This document shows, piece after piece, positions 26,073-34,484 of a stretch of DNA of 64,000 bases. The position numbers and the translations under genes are program-made. Position 1 is the first letter of the stretch. The number at the start of each line of letters is the position of its first letter. The stretch lies in NCBI RefSeq assembly GCF_900143065.1, contig NZ_FRCX01000008.1, positions 124,001-188,000 on the forward strand, in the 5' to 3' direction. Below the pieces are notes generated by a model that saw only the letters and a program-made list of their open reading frames with translations, had not been told where the DNA came from and searched no databases. Source of the DNA: Duganella sacchari. Lineage in GTDB: Bacteria > Pseudomonadota > Gammaproteobacteria > Burkholderiales > Burkholderiaceae_D.

Positions 26073-26387
26073 TCAGAAGTAGATGGTCCATTCGCCGGCG
26101 GTTTCCTGGCGGACGGTGTTGGCTGCTTTGTCGCTGCTGGTAGCGGCCTGATTGGTGCTACGGGCCGTCAGGTACGGGCTTTTCAGCTGGCAGGCGACGG
26201 TAGGTGCGGTTTTGGTGTTGCTGTTGGTATTGGCGGCGGCGGTGGCGTTGTCCGGGGTCTGGACGGTGCAGGATTCCTTGACCTCAAACGTGACCTGCAT
26301 GGAAGCGGACGCGCTTTTACCGGCAGCGTTGGCCAGCAGCGGCAAGGAGAACAGTACGACAGCGAGAGCTTTAGTAAAAGTTTTCAT
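26073..26387 (-). CDS. Small exported protein resembling a shortened SCPU pilin
   Basis: A 104-residue protein with a clear signal peptide (MKTFTKALAVVLFSLPLLANAA). The mature part SASASMQVTFEVKESCTV looks like the first strand of spore coat U subunits, and VACQLKSPYLTAR resembles the second conserved Cys region. The usual C-terminal GxYxDxV block is missing and the middle is rich in Asn, Thr and Ala. It is convergent with the tip adhesin gene. It could be the pilus subunit of this locus, a degraded copy or an unrelated secreted protein. The start is the ATG that opens the signal peptide; no strong ribosome-binding site is seen. Confidence 0.6.
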   Translation of the reverse strand: MKTFTKALAVVLFSLPLLANAAGKSASASMQVTFEVKESCTVQTPDNATAAANTNSNTKTAPTVACQLKSPYLTARSTNQAATSSDKAANTVRQETAGEWTIYF

Positions 26388-26849
26388 TTTCACACACGTT
26401 TTTGAGGTGCGCAGCAATCCGGTGATGGCTACGGAATCCGGTGCAGATCATCTGATTCCGGGGTTCCTGTTGGGTAGCCAGCAAGTCCGCGAAAGTTAAT
26501 CTACAGGAAGAATTTTATCCTGCAGGAACATTCTCGCGAATATTCACATTTTACATAGAAATTTACGTGTGGAAACAACGTGATTTTTGGAGAGTTTTTG
26601 GTGTCGTTTTTTGACCTATGTTGGGAGCAAAAAAAGCGGCCCCGAAAGCAGGTTTTTCATAGGAGAAATGTCGAAAAATGCAGGCAAAAAAAGGAGACGG
26701 AATTGGAAGAGGAATATACACACATTGTCACAGTAGTTGCATCACCTAAAAAAGTCACACTTTCTTGCATCAAACATGCAAGTTACTTGGTCTGAAGGCG
26801 TCGCGACCTGACGCATTTTGTTGATAACCCTGCAACGAGGAGTAGCAAA
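26388..26849. other. AT-rich intergenic region between the pilin-like and HxlR genes
   Basis: This 462-bp spacer is much richer in A and T than its neighbours. It should hold the promoters of both divergent genes. A 71-codon plus-strand frame at 26580-26795 has no ribosome-binding site and unusual codons, and is not accepted as a gene. A 19-bp dyad is annotated separately near the HxlR end. A weaker inverted repeat, ctacagga...tcctgcag, lies near 26500-26525. Confidence 0.6.
26764..26782. promoter_or_regulatory. Candidate HxlR operator
   Basis: The arms cttgcat (26764-26770) and atgcaag (26776-26782) are perfect complements around caaac. The site is 68 bp before the HxlR start, suitable for autoregulation. 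A half-site-like gttactt follows. The assignment to HxlR rests on position. Confidence 0.4.
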
Positions 26850-27347
26850 ATGAAACATACCGACTTCGGCAGCATGCCCTGCCCGATTGCCCGCAGCCTA
26901 GGTAAAGTTGGCGAGTGGTGGAGCATCCTGATCCTGCGCGATGCGTTTTACGGTCTGACCCGCTTTGACGAGTTTGAAAAAAGCCTCAAGATCGCCCCGA
27001 ACATGCTGACCCGCCGCCTGGCGGGCCTGGTGGAGGGCGGCCTGATGGAACGGCGCCAGTACAGCGCCCGTCCGCCACGCTATGAATACGTGCTGACCAA
27101 GGCGGGGCGCGATTTCAAACCGGTGCTGCTGGCCTTTGTGGCCTGGGGCAACGATCACCTGGCGCCGGAAGGGGCCAGCCTGCTGGTGGTGAGCCGCGAA
27201 ACCGGCAAGCCGGCCGATCAGGTGCTGGTGGATGCCAATAGCGGCCTGGCCATCAATGACGAGGACTATATGTTCGCGCCCGGCCCGGCGGCCACGGAGG
27301 GAATGCGCTCGCGCCTGATCCAGATCAAGCAGCCAGCGCGCGCCTGA
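26850..27347 (+). CDS. HxlR family transcriptional regulator
   Basis: A 165-residue winged-helix regulator. CPIARSLGKVGEWWSILILR is the family opening with the conserved Cys that in some members senses oxidants or electrophiles. RFDEFEKSLKIAPNMLTRRL is the recognition region and YEYVLTKAGRDFKPVLLAF the wing and dimer helix. An extra C-terminal stretch of about 60 residues (after DHLAPEG) is longer than in the smallest members. The ribosome-binding site is GAGGAG, 8 bases before the ATG. No target gene is obvious: the downstream genes are on the other strand. Confidence 0.9.
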   Translation: MKHTDFGSMPCPIARSLGKVGEWWSILILRDAFYGLTRFDEFEKSLKIAPNMLTRRLAGLVEGGLMERRQYSARPPRYEYVLTKAGRDFKPVLLAFVAWGNDHLAPEGASLLVVSRETGKPADQVLVDANSGLAINDEDYMFAPGPAATEGMRSRLIQIKQPARA

Positions 27348-27361
27348 GTCGTGTTAGCGCG

Positions 27362-28132
27362 TCATTCGCCCGACGGTTCCAGCTGGGCGTAGACGGCGTT
27401 GGCCAGCGTGGCCAGCGCCGCCTTGTCCAGGTTGCCGGACAGGGCATAGCCAAATTGGCCATCCAGCCAGTAAAACACGCTGACCTCGCCTTCCTGCGCA
27501 AAGCGGAAGGCGGTGTCGCGGTGCTGTTTCTGCTCGGTCGAGACGTACAGGGTGAGGCGCACACCGCCGCCATCCCGGTACATGAATTGCGCCACCGGGC
27601 CGCTCTGGCCAGGCAGCAGCCGACCACCTTCCAGCGTATAGCCTTGCGCCGTCAGTAGTGGCGGTTTCAGCTGCGCACCCAGACGTTTCGACAGCCATGC
27701 CACCAGATGCGCTTGCTGGTCGGCGCCAACCTCGACCGGATGGCGCACTTCCGGCGTGTACACCGCATGGGCCAGCGCCGCACGCGCCGGCAGCGCCAGC
27801 GCGGCTTGCTGCACGCGCTCGCCAGTTTGCGCCGCGCCATGCAGCCACCAGCCGGCGCCGCCGCCTGCCAGCGTCAGCGCCAGCATGGCGGCCATGCGCA
27901 GCGGCCAGTGCGGCAACTGTAGCGGGCGCCGTTGCAAGGCGCGCGGCACCGGCTCATCCAGTACCGGATTGAACAGTGCGCGCAGGCCGGCATTGTGCGC
28001 GCGGTAGGCTTGCAGGCGCGCGGCCTCGGCCGGATGCTGGCTCAGGTAGGCGTCCACTGCGGCGCGCCGTGCGGGCGGCAGCTGGCCATCGACCCAGGCG
28101 TGCAGTTCGGCTTCGGTTACGGGGGCATTCAT
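27362..28132 (-). CDS. Anti-sigma factor (membrane-anchored)
   Basis: A 256-residue protein. The N-terminus, VTEAELHAWVDGQLPPARRA, is the anti-sigma opening seen in ChrR/RskA-like and related factors. One membrane span lies near residues 79-100 (LRMAAMLALTLAGGGAGWWL) and a periplasmic domain of about 150 residues follows, including GDGGGVRLTLYVSTEQ-type sequence. The classical HxxxCxxC zinc motif is absent. It overlaps the sigma gene by four bases (ATGA), the usual coupling of a sigma/anti-sigma pair. It should hold the ECF sigma factor inactive at the membrane until a signal arrives. Confidence 0.85.
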   Translation of the reverse strand: MNAPVTEAELHAWVDGQLPPARRAAVDAYLSQHPAEAARLQAYRAHNAGLRALFNPVLDEPVPRALQRRPLQLPHWPLRMAAMLALTLAGGGAGWWLHGAAQTGERVQQAALALPARAALAHAVYTPEVRHPVEVGADQQAHLVAWLSKRLGAQLKPPLLTAQGYTLEGGRLLPGQSGPVAQFMYRDGGGVRLTLYVSTEQKQHRDTAFRFAQEGEVSVFYWLDGQFGYALSGNLDKAALATLANAVYAQLEPSGE

Positions 28133-28629
28133 TTGATCACCTTCAGCGGCGAGGGCAGCGGCTGGCCCTCCATCAGCAAGCGCAGCCGCTCACGGCCGCG
28201 CGACAGGCGCGACATCACCGTCCCGGCCGGGATCTGCAGCAGCGCCGCCACTTCGTCGTAGCTCAGCTCCTCCAGCGCGACCAGCAGCACGACTTCGCGC
28301 TGCTCGGGCGGCAGCAGGCGCAGCGCGCTGTCGAGGTCGCGCAGGGCGAGGCGGCCGGCGGCCGCGTCCGCCATGGGGATGTGCAATGTGTCGTCCAGCG
28401 GTTCGCAGGCAGGCGGCTGGCTGCGCAGGCGATCGATGTGCAGGTTGTGCATGATGCCGAACAGCCACGCGCGCATATCGCTGCCCTGGCGCCACGAGGA
28501 AAGCTTGTCCCAGCCGCGGGCCATGGTGTCCTGCACCAGGTCATCCGCATCGGCGGATGAGCCCAGCAGCGCCCGCGCGTAGCGGCGCAGGCGCGGGAGG
28601 CAGTCGAGCAGGCGCTGGCTGTCGTGCAT
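28129..28629 (-). CDS. ECF-type RNA polymerase sigma factor
   Basis: A 166-residue sigma-70 family protein with only regions 2 and 4. Region 2 has SADADDLVQDTMARGWDKL and MRAWLFGIMHNLHIDRLR, and region 4 has LPPEQREVVLLVALEELSYD followed by EVAALLQIPAGTVMSRLSRG. The short length marks an extracytoplasmic function sigma factor. It is the middle gene of a three-gene operon read leftward: exported repeat protein, sigma, anti-sigma. It likely transcribes its own operon in response to an envelope signal. Confidence 0.92.
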   Translation of the reverse strand: MHDSQRLLDCLPRLRRYARALLGSSADADDLVQDTMARGWDKLSSWRQGSDMRAWLFGIMHNLHIDRLRSQPPACEPLDDTLHIPMADAAAGRLALRDLDSALRLLPPEQREVVLLVALEELSYDEVAALLQIPAGTVMSRLSRGRERLRLLMEGQPLPSPLKVIK

Positions 28630-28631
28630 GT

Positions 28632-28985
28632 CTAGTCTTTGACGACGTGCCAGATGTCCTTGAAATTGTCGCCGTTGCGGTCGCCCGGTTTGGCGTCTTT
28701 CTTGAACAGGTACAGCGGCTTGCCCTGGTAGGCCAGCTGTTTGCTGCCGTCGTCGCGCGTGATGACCGAGTACGGCGCCGTCACACTGGCGGATGGCGTG
28801 ACTGCGGGCCAGTTGTCAATGCAGGGGCCGTTGCAGGCGCTCTTGCCGCTGCCGGCGGTGTCCTTGTCGAAGGTGTAGACGGTCAGGCCGGCGGCATTGA
28901 CCAGGATGCCGTCCTTCTTCATGACGTCGTCGGCAAGTACACTGCCGGACAGCAGCACAGCGGTGAGGGCGATGGCAAGTTTCAT
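28632..28985 (-). CDS. Exported COG4315/Lipoprotein_15-type repeat protein
   Basis: A 117-residue protein with a signal peptide (MKLAIALTAVLLSGSVLA) followed by two copies of the small repeat of the Lipoprotein_15 family: GLTVYTFDKDTAGSGKSACN with CIDNWPAV, and GKPLYLFKKDAKPGDRNGDN with WHVV. Function unknown; such proteins often accompany ECF sigma factors and redox or metal stress genes. There is no lipobox Cys after the signal peptide, so it is probably a soluble periplasmic protein. AAGGAG precedes the ATG. It lies 2 bp before the sigma gene and is the first gene of the operon. Confidence 0.85.
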   Translation of the reverse strand: MKLAIALTAVLLSGSVLADDVMKKDGILVNAAGLTVYTFDKDTAGSGKSACNGPCIDNWPAVTPSASVTAPYSVITRDDGSKQLAYQGKPLYLFKKDAKPGDRNGDNFKDIWHVVKD

Positions 28986-29300
28986 GGTGTGTCTCCTTGT
29001 GTGGGTGAATGTGATTGCGTAAACGTCGGCTGCGGCTGCTTTATTCCATCCTCCCTGAAATTATTTTCATCTTACGCCTGGACGCCAGCCGGTGGCGCGC
29101 CGGCCACTTGTAAACCGTGCAAGGTTTAGTATCTGGCAAGCAATGAAAGTGTTGCCTTCATCAAAGTAATTTCCACGTGGAATTAAAAACGCTTTGATAT
29201 CAGGCACTTAAAGTGGGCATGTAATACCGCCCGTAAACTGTGGAATAATGCTATAGCGGCGCAACGGCGCGCTGCAGCGACACAGCAGAGGAAACACAAT
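28986..29300. other. Intergenic region between the sigma operon and the GGDEF gene
   Basis: This 315-bp divergent spacer holds no convincing gene. It contains a dyad taacc-type repeat (taaacc/ggttta near 29111-29128), the nested dyads at 29160-29198, and the leader of the cyclase gene with GAGG at 29288-29291. It should contain the autoregulated promoter of the sigma operon, but I could not identify an unambiguous ECF -35/-10 pair. Confidence 0.6.
29160..29198. promoter_or_regulatory. Nested dyads upstream of the TPR-GGDEF gene
   Basis: The inner element TTCCACGTGGAA (29171-29182) is a perfect 12-bp palindrome. The outer arms atcaaag (29160-29166) and ctttgat (29192-29198) are also exact complements. 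It sits about 100 bp before the cyclase start and could bind a dimeric regulator. No regulator is assigned. Confidence 0.35.
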
Positions 29301-32147
29301 TTGGTGGACATGTTTGCGCTCGACGAAGAGCTGGCGCAGTGGGATTCGGCATTGCCGGAAGTGCAAGGCTCGGAGCGGCTGGCATTAGGGATGGCGCTCG
29401 CCTGGCATTTACGCCAGCGTGATCCTGCTCGTGCCCAGCGCTTGTCGGCTGAGATCACGCCCCTGCTGGACACGCTTCCTTTCGCCGAAGCCGCCTTACA
29501 TCGCGCGCGTCTGCTGCTGACCGCCGCCGAACCGGAATGGCTGCGCGGCGAACTCGATACCGCCCAATACCACGCCGAACAGGCGCTGGCGCTGTGCGAC
29601 CAGGCCACGGCCGCCGCGCCCGCCGCAGTGGCCGCCTGCCGCGCCGATGCATGCTGGATACTGGCCTGGGTGTCGAATGACCGTGGCGCCAGCGCCGAGG
29701 GTGACCGCTGGCTGCGCCAGGCCGCCGCCGCCGCACGCGCAGCGGCCGATCCGGTGCGGATCGACGTGGTGGACGCCGCCTCCGGCATCTGCGATGCGTT
29801 TGGCGACTGGCAAACGGCGCAGCAGCGCTGGAATGGCCGCTTCGGCACCGATCTGATTGGCGCGCATCCGATCGCGGCCGGCTGGATCAGCGATTTCTTT
29901 GGCACCTGCGCCTTCCAGCGCAGCGAATACGGGCGCGCCATCGGCCATCTGATGCTGAGTTTTGAAACGGCGCTGGCGACGGGCCAGATCCGCCGCGCCA
30001 TCATCGTCGCCACCAACATCGGCAATGGCTTCACCAGCCTGAATGCCCATGAAGCGGCGCTGGACTGGATGCAGCGCGGGCTGGATCTCGCGCGGCCCAC
30101 CGGCTGGCCGCTCAGCATCGGCATGTGCCTGATGCAGACGGCGGAGACCTTGCGCCAGCTGGGCCAGCGCGACGCCGCGCAAAGCCTGCTGCGCGAGGCA
30201 CTCAACACGCTGTCGCCGCTGTCCGGTTCGCGCGCGTACGCGGTGGCGCTGGAGTATCAGGGCGACCTGGCGCTGGACCTGGGCAACCACGCGGCGGCGC
30301 TCGACAGTTTTACCCGCCTGGCGGCGCGCGGCGATGCACTATGCCAGAATGATTTCCAGAGCAGCGCGCGGCGCGGACAGGCGCATGCGCTGTCGCACCT
30401 GTCGCGCGCCGATGAGGCGCTGGCCGCCGCACAAGCCGCGCTGGCGCTGGCACGCGACCATGGCGACGCCTCGGGCCAGATCGCGGCGCTGAATGTGCTG
30501 GCCGATATCCACACGCGCCACCAGCTGCCCGGCCCGGAGCTGATGATGGCGCCCAACCCGGTGCTGCATTACCTGCAGCTGGCGCTGGAAATCGCCGCCA
30601 CCATCGAAGGCTATACCGTGCCTGGCTCGCTGCTGGATGCGGCGGCGCGCGAGTATGCGGCGACGGGCGACTACCAGCGCGCCTACAACATTGCGCTGCG
30701 CGCCAATGCCGCGCGCGACCAGACGCACAGCAAGGAAGCCACCAACCGCGCCATCGCCATGCAGGTGCAGTACCAGACCGAACGCGCGCAGACGGAGGGC
30801 GAGCATCACCGCCAGCTGGCCGCAGCGGAAGCGCAGCGCGCCGAAGTGCTGCAGCAGACCAGCGCAACGCTGGAGCACCTGAGCGCGATCGGTCAGGAAA
30901 TCACTGCGCATCTGGATGCGGAGGCGGTATTCCGCGCGCTGGACCGCCATGTGCATGGCCTGCTGGATGCGACGCACTTTTCGATCTTCCTGCTTGATCC
31001 AGGCGGCGAAACGCTGACCTGCACCTTCGGCATTGAAGCGGGCAATCCGCTGCCGCCATTCCAGGTGCCGCTGGACACCTCGAGCGCCAATTCTGCCCGC
31101 TGCGTGCTGGAGCGGCGCGAGATCCTGATCGAGCTGGATGAAGAGGGCATGACGCCCAACCTGATCCCCGGTACGCTGCCGACACTGACCTTGCTGTTTG
31201 CGCCGCTGCGCGTGGGCGAGCGCGTGCTGGGTGCGATGACGGTGCAGTCGCTGCTGGCCAATTCGTATGGCGAACGCGAACGCCTGATCTTCCGCACGCT
31301 GTGCGCGTATGGCGCCATCGCGCTGGATAACGCCAGCGCCTACCGCCAGGTCGCGGCAACGCAGGAGCAGCTGCTGGAAAAGAATCTGGAGCTGGAGCAG
31401 GCCTACAAGGCGCTGGAAGAAGTCAGCCTGACCGACCAGCTGACCGGCCTGCGCAACCGCCGCTTCTTCCTGCAGAACGTGGATGTCGACGTGGCCATGA
31501 GTTTGCGTGGCTATGACACCAGCCTGCATCGCGAGCTCACGGAATGCGACCTGCAAGCGCCGAATGACCTGGTGTTCTTCATGGTCGACCTGGATCACTT
31601 CAAGGAAGTCAACGACCGTTACGGCCACGCGGCCGGCGATTCGATCCTGGTGCAGATGCAGGAGCGCCTGCGCGAGGTGTTCCGCGAATCCGATTACGTG
31701 ATTCGCTGGGGCGGCGAAGAATTCCTGGTGCTGGCGCGCGCCACGCATCGCGATGAGGCGGCCGGCGTGGCAGAGCGTATGCGCCGCGCGGTGGCGGAGC
31801 GCGACTTCGTTCTGCCGGATGGCATGTCGCTGTCGAAAACCTGCTCGATCGGCTTTGCCTGCTTCCCGTTCCTGCCGGACCAGCCACGCCTGCTGTCATG
31901 GTCGCAAGTGGTGGAACTGGCCGACCAGGGCCTGTACATCGCCAAACGCTCCGGCCGCAATGCCTGGGCGGCCTTGTACAGCACCGCAGCGACCAGGGCG
32001 GAAGGCGTGTTCCCGCGCCTGATGCAGCAGCTGGACCAGGCGGTGGCTGATGGCGAAGTGCGGCTGGTCAGCAATCTCACAGGCCCGCTGGCGCTGGGCG
32101 GCGAGCGGCGCCGCATCGGTTTGTCCAGCGATCTCGAACTGGGTTGA
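29301..32147 (+). CDS. TPR - GAF - GGDEF diguanylate cyclase
   Basis: A 948-residue soluble protein. Residues about 30-480 are helical repeats of TPR type (AALDSFTRLAARGDALCQND, ADEALAAAQAALALARDHGD). A coiled segment to about 525 is followed by a GAF domain (about 530-690; FSIFLLDPGGETL) and a second coil. The GGDEF domain starts at SLTDQLTGLRNRRFFLQ near 710. The active site is GGEEF near 804-808 and RESD, five residues earlier, is the product-inhibition site, so an active, feedback-controlled c-di-GMP synthase is expected. The start is uncertain: TTG 29301, GTG 29304 or ATG 29310; GAGG at 29288-29291 fits the first best. Confidence 0.9.
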   Translation: MVDMFALDEELAQWDSALPEVQGSERLALGMALAWHLRQRDPARAQRLSAEITPLLDTLPFAEAALHRARLLLTAAEPEWLRGELDTAQYHAEQALALCDQATAAAPAAVAACRADACWILAWVSNDRGASAEGDRWLRQAAAAARAAADPVRIDVVDAASGICDAFGDWQTAQQRWNGRFGTDLIGAHPIAAGWISDFFGTCAFQRSEYGRAIGHLMLSFETALATGQIRRAIIVATNIGNGFTSLNAHEAALDWMQRGLDLARPTGWPLSIGMCLMQTAETLRQLGQRDAAQSLLREALNTLSPLSGSRAYAVALEYQGDLALDLGNHAAALDSFTRLAARGDALCQNDFQSSARRGQAHALSHLSRADEALAAAQAALALARDHGDASGQIAALNVLADIHTRHQLPGPELMMAPNPVLHYLQLALEIAATIEGYTVPGSLLDAAAREYAATGDYQRAYNIALRANAARDQTHSKEATNRAIAMQVQYQTERAQTEGEHHRQLAAAEAQRAEVLQQTSATLEHLSAIGQEITAHLDAEAVFRALDRHVHGLLDATHFSIFLLDPGGETLTCTFGIEAGNPLPPFQVPLDTSSANSARCVLERREILIELDEEGMTPNLIPGTLPTLTLLFAPLRVGERVLGAMTVQSLLANSYGERERLIFRTLCAYGAIALDNASAYRQVAATQEQLLEKNLELEQAYKALEEVSLTDQLTGLRNRRFFLQNVDVDVAMSLRGYDTSLHRELTECDLQAPNDLVFFMVDLDHFKEVNDRYGHAAGDSILVQMQERLREVFRESDYVIRWGGEEFLVLARATHRDEAAGVAERMRRAVAERDFVLPDGMSLSKTCSIGFACFPFLPDQPRLLSWSQVVELADQGLYIAKRSGRNAWAALYSTAATRAEGVFPRLMQQLDQAVADGEVRLVSNLTGPLALGGERRRIGLSSDLELG

Positions 32148-32151
32148 ACCG

Positions 32152-32709
32152 ATGGAAAAAACACGCTGCCGCTGGGCCAATCCGGCCAATCCGCTGTATC
32201 TGGAATATCACGACACCGAATGGGGCGTGCCTTGCCACGATGAGCGCCGGTTGTTCGAGATGCTCAATCTCGAAGGCGCGCAGGCTGGCCTGAGCTGGGA
32301 GACCATCCTCAACAAACGCGAGAACTACCGTGCGGCGTTTGACCAGTGGGACGCAAAGAAGATCGCCGCCTATGGCCCGGAGAAGGTGGCTGAACTGCTG
32401 GCCAATCCCGGCATCGTGCGCAACCGGCTGAAGGTGGCGGCGGCGATCACCAATGCGCAGGCCTATCTGCGTCTGGTCGAAAGCGGCAGCAGCCTGGATA
32501 AGCTGATGTGGTCCTATGTGGGCGGCAAGCCGCTCGTGAACAAGGGACCGGTGCCGGCCAAGACCGAGCTGTCGGACCGGATTTCCAAGGATCTGGGCAA
32601 GCTGGGGTTCAAATTTGTCGGTTCGACGATCATCTACGCCTACATGCAGGGCACCGGCATGGTGAATGACCATGCGCCGGATTGCTTCTGCCGGAAAGCG
32701 CGCAAGTGA
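32152..32709 (+). CDS. tag: DNA-3-methyladenine glycosylase I
   Basis: A 185-residue Tag protein that removes 3-methyladenine from DNA in base-excision repair. The zinc ligands Cys6, His20, His174 and Cys178 correspond to Cys4, His17, His175 and Cys179 of the E. coli enzyme. EGAQAGLSWETILNKRENYR is the family motif with Glu41 in the catalytic pocket. The start at ATG 32152 lies 4 bases after the cyclase stop; the frame is open upstream but overlaps that gene. The stop overlaps the mnmC start (TGATG). Confidence 0.93.
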   Translation: MEKTRCRWANPANPLYLEYHDTEWGVPCHDERRLFEMLNLEGAQAGLSWETILNKRENYRAAFDQWDAKKIAAYGPEKVAELLANPGIVRNRLKVAAAITNAQAYLRLVESGSSLDKLMWSYVGGKPLVNKGPVPAKTELSDRISKDLGKLGFKFVGSTIIYAYMQGTGMVNDHAPDCFCRKARK

Positions 32710-34382
32710 TGATGCGGGTGGTGCTCGACACGGAACTCAGTGGCGAGCGTTTTGCGAAAGCGTGCGCGCAAGGCGGGCGTTTGCATTACATCGCGGTGGC
32801 GCCATCGCTGGCACCTGCTGCGGATATCGATGATCCCCGTTTGCGTGCAGCCTGGCCGCTGAATCTGCCGGGCTTCCATCGCGTGATCCTGGGTGACGAC
32901 GTCACGCTGGATTTGCTGGTTGGCGCACTGGATGCCGTGCTGCCGCAAGTGACCGCGCGCGTCAACGAATTCCATCTCGGTGCAGCCGTGGCGCCAGCAA
33001 TGGCGCGCACCCTGGCGAAGCTTGCCGTGCAAGGCGCGGTGCTGCACACGCGCGCCGCCAGCGAGGCGCAGGTATGGGCGCTGACAGCAGCGGGCTTCGT
33101 GTGCCGGCTGGCCGCCGGCGACGACCGTGCAGAACCCGATGTCGTGGCGGAGTACCGCAGCTATAAGCCGCAGCCTGCCGCTTTGCTGGCGCCGGTGCGG
33201 CGTGCGATCGTGATTGGCGCTGGCGTGGCCGGCTCCTCGGCCGCCCACCGCCTGTGTGCGCGCGGCTGGCAGGTCACGCTGATCGAGCGCCACGCGCAGC
33301 CGGCGCAGGAAGCATCCGGCAACCTGGCGGGCATCTTCATGCCGCTGCTGTCCAAGGACGACAACATCCCGACACGCCTGAGCCGCGCCGCCTACCTGTT
33401 CGCGTTGCGCGAGTGGCGCCGCATGGGCGGCGCCGGCAAGGTGTTTGATGGCGCCGACTGCGGCGTGCTGCAACTGGCGCGCGATGCGAAACACGCGGTG
33501 GTGCAGCAGGAAGTGCTGGCGCAGTGGGACTATCCGCAGGAATATGCACGCTGGGCCGACGCACAGGAAGCCAGCGCATTGATCGGCGCGGAAACGCCGC
33601 ACGGCGGCTGGCTATTCGGGCAGGGCGGTTGGGCGCGGCCAGCATCGCTGTGCGAGGCCATGCTGGCGGCATGCGGCGACCGTCTGCAACGCGTGTTCTG
33701 CACCGAAGCGCTGCAGCTGGAGCGCGTGAGCGATGAATGGCATGTGCGCGGCGAAGACGGCCAGCTGATAGCGCAGGCGCCGACCGTCATCCTGGCCTGC
33801 GGCGCCAGCGCGGGCAAGCTCGAACAGGCCTCCGAACTGCCGCTGTCCAAACTGCGCGGCCAGGTGACGCATCTGCCGGTGGATGCCAGTGCCACGCCAC
33901 CCATGCTGCCGCTGGTGGTCTGCCGCGAGGCCTATGTAACGCCGCCGTCGAACGGCATCGTCTGCGCCGGCGCCACCTACGACAACGACGACGATCCCCA
34001 GCTGCGTGCCAGCAGCCAGCTGGAAAACCTCACCCGGCTGGCGGAAATCATCCCCGGCGATGATGTCGCTGCGCTGGCGCACAGCGCACCGCTGGCGGGC
34101 CGCGTCGGCTTCCGCTGCGCCGCGCCGGACCGCCTGCCATTGGCGGGTGCGCTGCCGGATTACCCCAACGCCGGCCGCCTCGAATTCCTGGCCGACGTGC
34201 CGCGCCACAACGGCCTGCACTGCTTGCTGGGCTACGCCTCCCGCGGCCTGATCTGGGCGCCGCTGATGGCGGAACTGCTGGTCTGCCAGCTGGAACACGC
34301 GCCGCTGCCGCTGGAGGCCGCGCTGGTCGATGCGCTGGACCCTGGCCGTTTCCTGCTCAAACAACGCCGCCGCGCGCAATAA
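32709..34382 (+). CDS. mnmC: MnmC-type FAD oxidoreductase with a degenerate N-terminal methyltransferase domain
   Basis: A 557-residue protein. From about residue 165 it is a DAO-type FAD enzyme: VRRAIVIGAGVAGSSAAHRL, EASGNLAGIFMPLLSKDDN and PLAGRVGFRCAAPDRLPLAG, matching the MnmC1 oxidoreductase that acts on cmnm5(s2)U34 of tRNA. The first 150 residues keep remnants of the methyltransferase MnmC2 (GRLHYIAVAP, TLDLLVGALDAVLPQV, VWALTAAGFVCRLAAG). The Gly-rich SAM loop is absent and the DAWFLDGF-like catalytic block is replaced by NEFHLGAAVAPAMARTLAKL. So this half is probably inactive. It overlaps tag by one base at a TGATG junction. Confidence 0.82.
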   Translation: MMRVVLDTELSGERFAKACAQGGRLHYIAVAPSLAPAADIDDPRLRAAWPLNLPGFHRVILGDDVTLDLLVGALDAVLPQVTARVNEFHLGAAVAPAMARTLAKLAVQGAVLHTRAASEAQVWALTAAGFVCRLAAGDDRAEPDVVAEYRSYKPQPAALLAPVRRAIVIGAGVAGSSAAHRLCARGWQVTLIERHAQPAQEASGNLAGIFMPLLSKDDNIPTRLSRAAYLFALREWRRMGGAGKVFDGADCGVLQLARDAKHAVVQQEVLAQWDYPQEYARWADAQEASALIGAETPHGGWLFGQGGWARPASLCEAMLAACGDRLQRVFCTEALQLERVSDEWHVRGEDGQLIAQAPTVILACGASAGKLEQASELPLSKLRGQVTHLPVDASATPPMLPLVVCREAYVTPPSNGIVCAGATYDNDDDPQLRASSQLENLTRLAEIIPGDDVAALAHSAPLAGRVGFRCAAPDRLPLAGALPDYPNAGRLEFLADVPRHNGLHCLLGYASRGLIWAPLMAELLVCQLEHAPLPLEAALVDALDPGRFLLKQRRRAQ

Positions 34383-34484
34383 CGCTGTTGCGCGGCCCGC
34401 ACAGCTGATAGCTGGCGGTGTCATAGTCAGCAGGCTATAATCGGTCACTGAACAACTATCCCGCGCTGTCCATGGAGAATCGCA

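Noticed and set aside
26580..26795. 71-codon plus-strand frame in the AT-rich spacer
   Set aside because: No Shine-Dalgarno, poly-Lys/Glu product and unusual codons; it overlaps a candidate operator.
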